Assembly: GCF_000260795.1 (NCBI RefSeq)
Contig: NZ_AJGU01000011.1
Coordinates: 1-64,000 of the forward strand
Length of the DNA: 64,000 nucleotides
Source of the DNA: Treponema sp. JC4
GTDB lineage: Bacteria > Spirochaetota > Spirochaetia > Treponematales > Treponemataceae
Reading direction: 5' to 3'
The notes under the pieces were generated by a model. The model was not told the DNA's origin. It was given only the letters and a program-made list of their open reading frames with translations, and ran no database searches. Both the position numbers and the translations under genes were made by a program. The number at the start of each line of letters is the position of its first letter. Position 1 is the stretch's first letter. Below are positions 52,307-60,335 of the stretch, one piece after another.

Positions 52307-54055
52307 ATGAAAAGAATTATAGCAGCCGGAATTCTTTTTTTCTCAGTTTTTTTATGCATTGCTCAGGAAGAAACTCACTTTACTCTGAACAGTGCAATAG
52401 TTCTTGCTGTCCAGAATAATTACGAAATTAAAAAACAGCGATATGCAATTGCGTCTGCCCGTGCCCAGTATCATCAGGCAGTAGGCGCTCTGGATTTAGA
52501 AGTAGGAACTCAGGCTCAGTATGCTTTAAACCATAATCCAATTGATGAAAGAGATCCCCGCTATTCCTATTCATATTCCTTTATGACGCCTTCTACCAGC
52601 TATGGTATTTATTCAAACAATACAATGCAGCAGCAGGTTTCCGGCTCGGTTTTTATGAAGAAGCTTTTTTCTTTCGGACTTGAAGCTAAGCTTTCCTATA
52701 CTCTGCAGCGTCAGCACGATTTTCCCCAGTACAGCTACGGAAAGAATTTTGATACGGAAAATTATTCTAAATATGAACATGAAAAAGGCCGCAATGTGGG
52801 GCAGATTAGTCTTGAATTAAGTCTGCCGCTTTTTAAAGCCTTTAAAGATTCCATGACTTCTATGCAGATTAAAACTGCCAAAGAAAATCTTGATGCCATG
52901 GATTATGCCCTTTCTGATACCCTTTCTCAGACAATGATGAATGCGGCATCAAAATTCTGGAATTATTATCTTGCCTATAAGAATCTTGAGGTTCTGCAGG
53001 TTTTGCAGGAAAAAATAAAGGCTCGTAACGGCGCTATAGATTCCCTTATCCGAAGCGGCGTTCGTTCCCGTAATGATATTCTTGCAATGCAGGTAAATGA
53101 AAAGGAAAATATCCGCCAGATTCAGGAAGCCGATGTCCGCTTCAAACAGGCAAAAATGGAGCTGATGCAGGTTATCGGCGTTTCTGATGCGAATATAATC
53201 GGTATTCCTGATAATCCTTTTGAGGTTGTAAATCTTAATGAAATTGAACCTCCAACTCTGGATGATGTAAATGATGAGCTTTTTTCCTATATTGAACAAA
53301 ATCGCCCGGATTTAGTTGCAATAAGAAAGCGGATGAACACCTATCAGTACAAGATGAAGCTTGCAAAAATTGACCAAAGACCAGATGCCAGCATTAATCT
53401 TGGAGTTGGAACAACAGGTGCTGCTTATTCAGATAATTTCCTGGAAGCTGGATCGGCCGGAGTCCGTAATAACAGGGGAGTCAACCTTAGCGGTGCAGTT
53501 TCTGTAAGTGCAAAGCTTGGAAATCATTCAAAAAAGGGCGCTTACGAACAGGCAGAGTCCGAATATAACAGCTATAACGAAGACTATAAAAAGATAAAAA
53601 ATACCCTGCTTTTACAGCTTCAGAATTGTGTTCAGAAACTGGCTACTTATAAAGCGGGTGTTTCTGATGCAAGCGAAGTAATGGAACTTCACAGAAACCT
53701 CTACGAAAACGAGCAGAAGCGCTTTATGGCAGGCCTTATCACAACCGAAAATCTTTTTCAGCAGGATCAGAAATATATTAATGCCGTGGCTTCTTACTAT
53801 CAGGTTTTAATTAATTACATGCAGGCTATTCTTGAATATAAGTATTATTCCGGAAACCTTGTAAAAATTGATTCTGATACCGCTTTCCGTATGGATAATC
53901 TTGATTCAAGTACAAAACCTGCCGTTACAGCAGAACCGTCGCTTGAAGTTGAGGATGAGGATAATCCTGAAATTCCGGAGGATACGACTCCAAAGCAGGG
54001 AACTCCTCTGAAATCCGCTGATGAATGGAATGAAATTTTTAAACAAAAAAATTAG
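52307..54055 (+). CDS. TolC-family outer-membrane efflux protein
   Basis: A 582-aa protein with a signal peptide (cleavage near CIAQEE). Two OEP repeats form the trimeric tunnel: LNSAIVLAVQNNYEIKKQRY at the start and a long helical stretch with VLQVLQEKIKARNGAIDSLI, then the second repeat around YIEQNRPDLVAIRKRM and AGLITTENLFQQDQKYINAV. The acidic C-terminal 60 residues are an extra tail. Its stop codon (TAG, 54053-54055) forms the first bases of the ECF-like promoter of the peptide genes. It is the probable outer-membrane exit for the exporter at 60817-64000. Confidence 0.92.
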   Translation: MKRIIAAGILFFSVFLCIAQEETHFTLNSAIVLAVQNNYEIKKQRYAIASARAQYHQAVGALDLEVGTQAQYALNHNPIDERDPRYSYSYSFMTPSTSYGIYSNNTMQQQVSGSVFMKKLFSFGLEAKLSYTLQRQHDFPQYSYGKNFDTENYSKYEHEKGRNVGQISLELSLPLFKAFKDSMTSMQIKTAKENLDAMDYALSDTLSQTMMNAASKFWNYYLAYKNLEVLQVLQEKIKARNGAIDSLIRSGVRSRNDILAMQVNEKENIRQIQEADVRFKQAKMELMQVIGVSDANIIGIPDNPFEVVNLNEIEPPTLDDVNDELFSYIEQNRPDLVAIRKRMNTYQYKMKLAKIDQRPDASINLGVGTTGAAYSDNFLEAGSAGVRNNRGVNLSGAVSVSAKLGNHSKKGAYEQAESEYNSYNEDYKKIKNTLLLQLQNCVQKLATYKAGVSDASEVMELHRNLYENEQKRFMAGLITTENLFQQDQKYINAVASYYQVLINYMQAILEYKYYSGNLVKIDSDTAFRMDNLDSSTKPAVTAEPSLEVEDEDNPEIPEDTTPKQGTPLKSADEWNEIFKQKN

Positions 54056-54079
54056 CCTTTTTTAAAAGGCCTTCGTATA
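54053..54079 (+). promoter_or_regulatory. ECF-sigma-type promoter of the peptide precursors
   Basis: TAGCCTTTTT (54053-54062), eight bases, then CTTCGTATA (54071-54079). The same two blocks at the same spacing occur at 60085-60111 before the sigma factor operon, whereas the eight spacer bases mostly differ. This is the pattern expected of a -35/-10 pair read by a dedicated sigma factor. It lies 26 bases before the ATG at 54105. Confidence 0.75.
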
Positions 54080-54104
54080 GTTATATGTATTCAGGAGGTG
54101 CGAT

Positions 54105-54689
54105 ATGACAAACGTAGAAGTAAAGAAAATTATGGAAGAAAGCGGAATTTCGGCGGAAGACATCAAGAAATTTCAAAATAAATTTGATGCAGAAAAAATT
54201 ACTGAAACTGTAAATAACGCTTCATCTGCTTCGGAAGCATTTAATGCTCTTAATAAACTATATCCGGAACTTAAGGTTGAAAACCTTAAGAAACAGTGTG
54301 ATTATATGATGGATCAGACCCTTGCGGCTCTTGAAGAAGCAAAGACAAAAGGCCCGACAGAGCTTTCTCAGGAAGAACTTGAAAATGTTGCAGGCGGCGG
54401 ATTCTTCAGCGATGTTGGAAACTGGTTCAAAAATAACTGGAAGACAATTCTTGTAGGTGCTGCAGTTCTCGTGGCTTGTGCTGCGGTAGTCGCCCTCACA
54501 ATGGGAGCCGGTGGTGCTTTAATTGGCGGTGTTGGTGCGGTTATCTATGGAACTGATACCTTCCTTGCTGGTGCTGCCTTTGGAGCATCTATAGGGGCAT
54601 CTGTGGGGGCTTGTCTAGGAACTATGTCTGGAGTCATTGCCGACATAGCAGGAGCACCTAAAGGTCTTGTTGAAAAGTACTGGTCATAA
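54105..54689 (+). CDS. GG-leader secreted peptide precursor 1 (bacteriocin-like)
   Basis: A 194-aa precursor. Residues 1-98 form a charged, helical leader starting MTNVEVKKIMEESGISAEDI and ending in ELSQEELENVAGGG, the double-glycine cleavage motif for C39 peptidases. The remaining 96 residues are strongly hydrophobic and small-residue rich, with GxxxG glycine zippers (GAGGALIGGVGAVIYG, FGASIGASVGACLG) after an amphipathic WFKNNWK segment, as in pore-forming class II bacteriocins. The AGGAGGTG ribosome site is excellent. Two paralogues follow. The core holds two Cys but no dense Ser/Thr/Cys pattern, so heavy modification seems unlikely. Confidence 0.82.
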   Translation: MTNVEVKKIMEESGISAEDIKKFQNKFDAEKITETVNNASSASEAFNALNKLYPELKVENLKKQCDYMMDQTLAALEEAKTKGPTELSQEELENVAGGGFFSDVGNWFKNNWKTILVGAAVLVACAAVVALTMGAGGALIGGVGAVIYGTDTFLAGAAFGASIGASVGACLGTMSGVIADIAGAPKGLVEKYWS

Positions 54690-54732
54690 GCTGAATAAGT
54701 TATCTAAATGAATATATATCAGGAGGTATGAT

Positions 54733-55230
54733 ATGACAAACACAGAATTAAAGAATCGTCTGGCAGAAAATGGAGCATCAGCAGACACCATAGAAAAAAT
54801 TACATCAAAGTATGATTTTGAAGAAGTTCAGAGAATTATTGATGCAGCTTCTTCATCTACTGAAGCATTCAGAAATATTCAGAAATTGTATCCGGATTTT
54901 GATGCAGATGCTGCAATTAAGCAGATGGATGCAATTGAAGAACAGATTGAACTTGCAGGAAAAGCTGAAAGTTCGGAAGGTCCTGTCCAGTTATCTGCAG
55001 ATGAACTTGATATGGTTGTCGGTGGTGGCTGGTGGAGTGACCACTGGAAGAATGTAACTCTTGCTCTGGTTCTTGGAGCAGCAGGAGCTATGGTTGGAAT
55101 GGCATTTGGAGCTGCATTCGGTTCTATGTTTGGTCCTGTAGGTATAGTTGTCGGACTTGTTGCTGGTACTCTAATTGGTGGTGCCGCAGGTGGTTACCTG
55201 GGCTGGGTCGAGGCAGACAAAGCAAAATAA
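54733..55230 (+). CDS. GG-leader secreted peptide precursor 2
   Basis: A 165-aa paralogue of precursor 1. The leader (1-97) starts MTNTELKNRLAENGASADTI and ends QLSADELDMVVGGG. The mature part WWSDHWKNVTLALVLGAAGAM and onward is a hydrophobic glycine-zipper peptide of about 68 residues with GAAFGSMFGPVGIVVGLVAG. It is nearly identical in its leader to precursor 3 and shares the start CAGGAGGTATGATATGACAA layout (ribosome site six bases before ATG). Likely co-transcribed with precursor 1. Confidence 0.85.
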   Translation: MTNTELKNRLAENGASADTIEKITSKYDFEEVQRIIDAASSSTEAFRNIQKLYPDFDADAAIKQMDAIEEQIELAGKAESSEGPVQLSADELDMVVGGGWWSDHWKNVTLALVLGAAGAMVGMAFGAAFGSMFGPVGIVVGLVAGTLIGGAAGGYLGWVEADKAK

Positions 55231-55244
55231 GGATTATAAAAAGA

Positions 55245-55274
55245 AAAGCTCTGGAGTCTAAAGTCCGGAGCTTT
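55245..55274 (+). terminator. Hairpin between precursors 2 and 3 (relic of a terminator)
   Basis: AAAGCTCTGGA pairs with TCCGGAGCTTT (one G-U pair). The stem resembles that of the true terminator after precursor 3 (AAGGCTCTGGA/TCCAGAGCCTT) but lacks the U-run and is followed within four bases by the ribosome site of precursor 3. It probably arose when one peptide gene and its terminator were duplicated, and now permits read-through. Confidence 0.6.
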
Positions 55275-55289
55275 GTCAGGAGGTGTGAT

Positions 55290-55781
55290 ATGACAAATAC
55301 GGAATTAAAGAATCTTTTGGCCGAAAATGGAGCTTCACCAGACAGCATTGAACAAATTACTTCCAAGTATGACATTGAAGAAGTTCAGAGAATTATCGAT
55401 GCAGCATCTACTTCTAAAGAAGCATTTGAGAATATTAAGAAACTTTACCCAGATTTTGATGCAGATACAGCTATTAAACAGATGGATGCAATTCAGGAGC
55501 AGATTGAACTTGCAGGAAAATCCGATAATCATGAGGGACCTGTTCAGCTATCTGCAGATGAATTGGATATTGTTGTCGGCGGCGGCTGGTGGGGTGACCA
55601 CTGGAAGAACGTTACCTTTGCCGTAGTTCTTGGTGCGATTGGAGCTGTTGCAGGCGGCGCAATGGGAGGCGTTATTGGAGCCATGTTTGGCGGCCCTGCA
55701 GGGTTGGTTGCAGGAATTGTTATAGGAGCAACAATTGGCGGAGCAGTAGGAGGTTTCCTAGGCTGGAATTCAGTAAAATAA
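55290..55781 (+). CDS. GG-leader secreted peptide precursor 3
   Basis: A 163-aa paralogue with leader MTNTELKNLLAENGASPDSI ... QLSADELDIVVGGG and mature part starting WWGDHWKNVTFAVVLGAIGA, then a glycine zipper (GGAMGGVIGAMFGGPAG). Leader and first dozen mature residues match precursor 2 closely, whereas the zipper parts differ more. Two such peptides could act as a two-component pore, a known pattern among class II bacteriocins. No dedicated immunity gene is recognised beside it. Confidence 0.85.
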   Translation: MTNTELKNLLAENGASPDSIEQITSKYDIEEVQRIIDAASTSKEAFENIKKLYPDFDADTAIKQMDAIQEQIELAGKSDNHEGPVQLSADELDIVVGGGWWGDHWKNVTFAVVLGAIGAVAGGAMGGVIGAMFGGPAGLVAGIVIGATIGGAVGGFLGWNSVK

Positions 55782-55800
55782 ACTTAACTGTTAATATAGA

Positions 55801-55832
55801 AAGGCTCTGGAATAAAGTCCAGAGCCTTTTTT
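55801..55832. terminator. Bidirectional terminator after the precursors
   Basis: AAGGCTCTGGA (55801-55811) and TCCAGAGCCTT (55818-55828) form a perfect 11-bp stem followed by a T-run; an A-rich stretch on the other side lets it serve the converging lipoprotein operon too. Confidence 0.93.
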
Positions 55833-55836
55833 ATGC

Positions 55837-57171
55837 CTAGTTGATTTTGCGGAAAGGAAGAACCCAGTTATCGGATGGTGAATCAGAATATCTTGCTTTA
55901 GATTCTGTATAATAGACTGTAAGATTATCATTAAATTTTACAGTCCATGAATTCTGAATGCCATATTCGTAAGAAGGGGATGGGGTTGAATTTGAAGACC
56001 AGATTTCCATGCTTTTCAGACTGTCTGGTTCATAAAAATAAGTTTTAATGTCTGAATACTTAGGGTCATTAATCAAAGTAATTAATGCATATATTTCTCC
56101 CAAAGAAGGAAGATACCAATCTTCAGAATAAATCGTGTTCGGACAGAAATCATGGCCGTAAGTTGAGCATGCTGAAAAAGCGTTTAAGGTTTTTGTGTAA
56201 TCTGAATCATCTGTTTTGAGGGATTTTATAAGTTCTGTGCATATAGAACCGTCCAAATAATTTGTCAGGTTCATCTGATAGTTTATGAATATTGCATTAT
56301 TGCTTATCCAGTTCAAGTTTTTGTATCTATAGTCATCTTTATATACTGCAGCAATCAGTTTCTGCTGTCCTCCAAAAAGATCATCTTTTTCAGAGTTAAG
56401 TGTTATAAAGAAAGAATAATCTTCAACATCTACTGTCATTTTTGGAACTGCGGAAGAAATATATTCTGAATTATAAGTCGTACAGATAAGAACTCCGTAT
56501 GCGTGTTCAATTATTCCACTTTTATCAGCTTTTGCACTGAATTCCTCATAGGAAATTACACTTCCATCATCAAGAAGAATATCGCCCTTTGTATCTGCAA
56601 TTCCTTTTGATCCGAGTTTATTTTCTTTTGAAATAAGATGTGGGTAAAATTTCTTATCTGCTGTACCGAAAGTTGACGGAAGCTCTTCGCCGTTTTCATC
56701 TTCCCAGCCTGCTAAAAAATAGTCATCAGATTGTAGAGAAGTTGGGGCAAAGAATTTTGTTCCGTATAAGCCTGAAATTTTATACACATAGGAGCCGTTC
56801 GTTTTTGAATCCAAAAAACTGTATGTTACAAAATTTCGGTTATAATAAAGGTTGAGAGTTTCTCCAATCTGGACTGCTCTATAATATGTAAAACCTGTAT
56901 AGGATTTTAAGGAAAGCTGAGCAAGTGATGTTCCTTTAGTAATTCTCATTCCAGTTGTATCTGACGCTGTATCGTGTTCGTAAGTAGTAAAATCAGAATC
57001 ACCTTTTTTGTTTTGCAGATATATGCAGATTGTCGAGGCATCATTTTCTGTAATGTAATAATTATTTGTGTCGGTAGATTTGTCTTTTTCCTTTTCTGTA
57101 ATATCGTAATCTACCTGATTCTGACAGGCTATAAAGAGAGGAAATAAAAATAATAAGAAAAGTTTTTTCAT
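55837..57171 (-). CDS. DUF1566-like lipoprotein A
   Basis: A 444-aa lipoprotein (lipobox LFIACQ). It has a beta-repeat of the Listeria-Bacteroides type (YGTKFFAPTSLQSDDYFLAG, WEDENGEELPSTF), then a GDILLDDGSVISYEEF segment found in all members of this set, and a C-terminal DUF1566-like domain with DWYLPSLGEIYALI and EIWSSNSTP, ending LPFRKIN. It is the last of three minus-strand paralogues. Function unknown; it may be a surface protein or a structural relative of formylglycine-enzyme folds. Confidence 0.72.
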   Translation of the reverse strand: MKKLFLLFLFPLFIACQNQVDYDITEKEKDKSTDTNNYYITENDASTICIYLQNKKGDSDFTTYEHDTASDTTGMRITKGTSLAQLSLKSYTGFTYYRAVQIGETLNLYYNRNFVTYSFLDSKTNGSYVYKISGLYGTKFFAPTSLQSDDYFLAGWEDENGEELPSTFGTADKKFYPHLISKENKLGSKGIADTKGDILLDDGSVISYEEFSAKADKSGIIEHAYGVLICTTYNSEYISSAVPKMTVDVEDYSFFITLNSEKDDLFGGQQKLIAAVYKDDYRYKNLNWISNNAIFINYQMNLTNYLDGSICTELIKSLKTDDSDYTKTLNAFSACSTYGHDFCPNTIYSEDWYLPSLGEIYALITLINDPKYSDIKTYFYEPDSLKSMEIWSSNSTPSPSYEYGIQNSWTVKFNDNLTVYYTESKARYSDSPSDNWVLPFRKIN

Positions 57172-57183
57172 ATTTGTCTCTCC

Positions 57184-58626
57184 TTAATATACCCTGATAG
57201 GAATTACAGCATGTTCATTAAGCTTTTCATCATAACTGATGTAACCCTGATAATCCAGTTTGTAAGCCTTTGTATAAAATGCTGTCTTGTAGGCATATCC
57301 GTATGTCTCTTTATCATCTATATAAGTTGTATTACAATCTTCTTGCCGAAAAAGAGCTTCACCTTTTGCAAAATCTGCGTTTTTACCATAATAACCATAG
57401 GCTGGATTAATAGAAACAATAGGTCTTCCTTCAAATCCTGTATAAGGATCCCATAACCATATTTCATGTGTTGAAGGAGGATTTTCATCATATGTGCCCC
57501 AGTATACTTTTTCTTCGTTAAAGTTCGAGCCCTTTATGTTCGAACCATGAGCTATATATTCCTTTGAATTTACTTCCTGACTTCCTGTTGAACTGGACCA
57601 GAAAACTGTATCAGTTTTAATATCTGAAAGCATTTCGCTTTTTAATGTATCATCTAAGACAGAATATTTTTTTACTAAAAGTTTCTTATATTTTTGCTTT
57701 AATTCTTCGTCCTGCAAGAGTATTTTGAGTTCGCTGCCAGAAGGGAGATACCAGTCATCTTTGAAGTCTGAAATTATTTTCTGAGACTTACCATATTGTA
57801 TTGCATAGTAAAATGCTGCTGCTGATTTTTCATCTGCATAAGTTTTAAATATAGAAGAATCAACAAGGTTTTGTCTGCCAAAATAATTGCTTAATGAAAG
57901 CTGAGGTAGTACGGTTTTTGTTTTGTAGGCATTTTTATTCCATGAGTAACCAATATATATGCTGTTCCAGAGCCTGAATTTATATAAACTGCTATCCCAA
58001 TTATACGACATAGGGGAACCTTTAGGTTCATATGAAACATTATCTTTAAAATCTTGTCCACACCATTGTTTTGAAGCTGCCACCACTAAACCAGCTGCAA
58101 GTTTATACTGGTACTGGCCACCCTTTTCATTCTGTCCGTTATTAGGGTTATAGGTAGTTGTAAAAAGCATGGCAACTGCGGCATTCCACTGATCGTCAGT
58201 TAAATCACTCCAGTTTTCAGGATATGGAGAAGCAGAACCGTCTGTAAAAATAACATCTCCAACTGTGTCCGGTGCAATCTTTGAGCCAATCAATTTTGTT
58301 GAATCTTCCCACTGTGCATAAAAACTTAATTTTTCACTTCCAAATACGGCTGGAAGTGTTTCTTTGTCCTTTGTTATCCAATTTGTAAAACGATAACCGT
58401 GTTTTTCAGGTTTTGTTATAGTTGGAAGTATGCTTCCTTCCTCACCACAAATTACTGTCCAAGTTTGATCAGTACAATCATCAAGATAAAAAGAATATTT
58501 TATTCCGAATTCAGAGTCAGAAGAATCATTTTTAGATGAACTTTCATCAAAGGTGTTGTTGCATGAAAGAAGATATAAAGCAGAGAAAATTAAAAATGCA
58601 GCAAAGAATAGTCTATATTTTTTCAT
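57184..58626 (-). CDS. DUF1566-like lipoprotein B
   Basis: A 480-aa lipoprotein (lipobox LYLLSCN). After a repeat with KHGYRFTNWITKDKETLPAV comes GDVIFTDGSASPYPENW and a C-terminal DUF1566-like domain with DDWYLPSGSELKILL and VFWSSSTGS, closing with AVIPIRVY. The start codon overlaps the stop of the preceding gene by four bases, so translation is coupled. The function is unknown. Confidence 0.72.
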   Translation of the reverse strand: MKKYRLFFAAFLIFSALYLLSCNNTFDESSSKNDSSDSEFGIKYSFYLDDCTDQTWTVICGEEGSILPTITKPEKHGYRFTNWITKDKETLPAVFGSEKLSFYAQWEDSTKLIGSKIAPDTVGDVIFTDGSASPYPENWSDLTDDQWNAAVAMLFTTTYNPNNGQNEKGGQYQYKLAAGLVVAASKQWCGQDFKDNVSYEPKGSPMSYNWDSSLYKFRLWNSIYIGYSWNKNAYKTKTVLPQLSLSNYFGRQNLVDSSIFKTYADEKSAAAFYYAIQYGKSQKIISDFKDDWYLPSGSELKILLQDEELKQKYKKLLVKKYSVLDDTLKSEMLSDIKTDTVFWSSSTGSQEVNSKEYIAHGSNIKGSNFNEEKVYWGTYDENPPSTHEIWLWDPYTGFEGRPIVSINPAYGYYGKNADFAKGEALFRQEDCNTTYIDDKETYGYAYKTAFYTKAYKLDYQGYISYDEKLNEHAVIPIRVY

Positions 58627-59954
58627 TCAAATACCCTGAACGGAAGAATCTGACATGTATAATCTGTGCCAGCCTGGTCACCATCCTTCCATTGATTTTC
58701 CCAGCCTTCAGGTTTGTCCTTGCCTTTTACAAAATAAACAAGTTCTTTCCAGTTTTTTCCCTGAGTTATATATGCACAATAATTAGTGTCTTCAAATATT
58801 TGATGTGGTGTTGCCCAAAAATGATTGTCTTTAAGTGTATCAGCTGTTCCAAGTGCAAGGCAGGCATTATAAAGAATTTGATAATATTTATAATTTTGGG
58901 CAAATGTATAACCAAGCTCTTTCCAAGACGGAAGATACCAGTTTTCTTTAAGAGTGTATGTAATATCAATATCAGTAAAATTGTCAGTATATGTGGAAGC
59001 TTTATAATAAGCCGTCCAATAGTCTTCTAAATCTGTTTTACTTTTACCGTAATTCAGTTTTAATTTCTGAAAATCATAATATCCGTGATTTGAATTAACT
59101 GTCAGAGTCTTATAAACATCTGCATGATTTCGCCATTTTGAGGCTTTAAGGTCATCCATTTCTAATGCACGAAGACCTATGCCTATTAATTTATTACCGT
59201 CAGAGAAACTTCCTGAATAAGTGTCATAATGATCAAAAATGATAACTGCAATTGCTTGTTTTTTTATTTCATCATCAGCAGATGCTAGTTCATCAGTAGT
59301 AGACACACTTCCATCTGCATAGATTATATCTCCTGCTGCAGTTGGGTTTACTTTTGTTCCAATTCCTGTCCCATTAGCATAAAATACGGCATCTTCTGAA
59401 TCAAAGGTATCGGGTAAAGATGTTCCTTTGCCATCAGGTTTTGTATTCCATTTTACTACAGGTTTGTTATCAATAAATGCTTCTGGTTTAGTACATTTAA
59501 GTCCATAAGTTCCCGGAATTTTTGTCAGAAGTGTATTTTCATCTTTATAAAAAGAATACTCCACTGTGTTTCTTGTATAATACAGGTAAACAGTCTTTTC
59601 TTTCTGGAAGCCAGAGTAGAAAGAATATCCCTCGTAGTCTTTTGCCAGTTCCTTGAATTTAGTTCCGGTTTCTATAGGATTATCAGATTTATCCTCACTT
59701 TCTACATATGCAAATCCCTCTGATTTTTCAGAGACATATTTTTCGCCATTATCATCAGTCAGGACTTTCTGTGTGTAGTGTTTAATATAAGAGGCAGGAA
59801 CTGCTGTTTTATCAGTTTGATTAGTGCTGATTGAAGAAGGAGTAACTTCCAGAGTTTTAGTTTCTGAGTCAATTTGACACGATTCAACTCCCAATAATCC
59901 CAGAAGAAAAGCTGCGAGAAAAAAATGTCTTGTAAAAAGCTTTGTCTTTAGCAT
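58623..59954 (-). CDS. DUF1566-like lipoprotein C
   Basis: A 443-aa lipoprotein whose signal sequence ends in LGVESC. It carries two beta-repeat segments (YGLKCTKPEAFIDNKPVVKW; LPDTFDSEDAVFYANG), the GDIIYADGSVSTTDEL segment and a DUF1566-like domain with NWYLPSWKELGYTF and HFWATPHQ, ending QILPFRVFE. It is the first gene of the three-gene unit. TATAAT (59963-59968, minus) is eight bases before the ATG and no ribosome site is visible, so it is probably leaderless. Confidence 0.72.
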   Translation of the reverse strand: MLKTKLFTRHFFLAAFLLGLLGVESCQIDSETKTLEVTPSSISTNQTDKTAVPASYIKHYTQKVLTDDNGEKYVSEKSEGFAYVESEDKSDNPIETGTKFKELAKDYEGYSFYSGFQKEKTVYLYYTRNTVEYSFYKDENTLLTKIPGTYGLKCTKPEAFIDNKPVVKWNTKPDGKGTSLPDTFDSEDAVFYANGTGIGTKVNPTAAGDIIYADGSVSTTDELASADDEIKKQAIAVIIFDHYDTYSGSFSDGNKLIGIGLRALEMDDLKASKWRNHADVYKTLTVNSNHGYYDFQKLKLNYGKSKTDLEDYWTAYYKASTYTDNFTDIDITYTLKENWYLPSWKELGYTFAQNYKYYQILYNACLALGTADTLKDNHFWATPHQIFEDTNYCAYITQGKNWKELVYFVKGKDKPEGWENQWKDGDQAGTDYTCQILPFRVFE

Positions 59955-59962
59955 TTTTAAAT

Positions 59963-59968
59963 ATTATA
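59963..59968 (-). promoter_or_regulatory. -10 box of the lipoprotein operon
   Basis: A perfect TATAAT on the minus strand, eight bases before the start codon at 59954. The divergent ECF-type promoter of the sigma operon lies about 120 bp away. Confidence 0.55.
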
Positions 59969-60084
59969 CCATATAAAGTGCAGATAAATAAAATAAAAAT
60001 AACAAATTAAATATAAATGAAGAATTTTGAAAAAAACATTACGCCTGTCTGCATTTCCTGTGTTACAATATTATTATGGGTTTT

Positions 60085-60111
60085 TAGCCTTTTTATTAAC
60101 TGCTTCGTATA
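60085..60111 (+). promoter_or_regulatory. ECF-sigma-type promoter of the sigma/exporter operon
   Basis: TAGCCTTTTT (60085-60094), eight bases, CTTCGTATA (60103-60111), identical in both blocks and spacing to 54053-54079. It lies 20 bases before the ATG at 60132, so the sigma factor would activate its own operon. A TATAAT (60108-60113) overlaps the end of the second block and could allow basal sigma-70 transcription. Confidence 0.75.
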
Positions 60112-60131
60112 ATCTTAAGTGAGGTGGAAAT

Positions 60132-60335
60132 ATGAAAGATACAAAACTCAGAAGACTTATGGATTTTCAGAAAATAGAAAAGAATCCTTCTCTGGATTTT
60201 GCGATTCAGTCTGCGCAGAACTATGTAAATCTTTCGCAGAAGAAAGGAGCAAAAGAGCTTTCTGAGAATGAGCTTGAAATGTTGAATGCAGCCGGCGTAG
60301 CAGGGGATGAATTCAGAACTAATAATGATGACTGA
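60132..60335 (+). CDS. Small GG-leader-like protein
   Basis: A 67-aa protein with a GAGGTGG ribosome site. Its C-terminal half, ELSENELEMLNAAGVAGDEF, clearly resembles the end of the precursor leaders (ELSQEELENVAGGG) but has AAG in place of GG and only about a dozen hydrophilic residues after it. It may be a leader-type peptide that is not cut, a regulator that occupies the C39 peptidase, or a short secreted signal. Its end overlaps the start of the sigma factor gene, suggesting translational coupling. Confidence 0.7.
   Translation: MKDTKLRRLMDFQKIEKNPSLDFAIQSAQNYVNLSQKKGAKELSENELEMLNAAGVAGDEFRTNNDD

Noticed and set aside
54105-55781. Lanthipeptide or other heavily modified RiPP
   Set aside because: Cores have few Cys and no dense Ser/Thr pattern, and no modifying enzyme is visible up to the window end. 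An unmodified pore-forming peptide is the simpler reading, although genes beyond 64000 could change this.
60018-60112. Short frame MKNFEKNITPVCISC... before the sigma operon
   Set aside because: About 30 codons, no ribosome site, and it overlaps the ECF-type promoter; chance occurrence is more likely.
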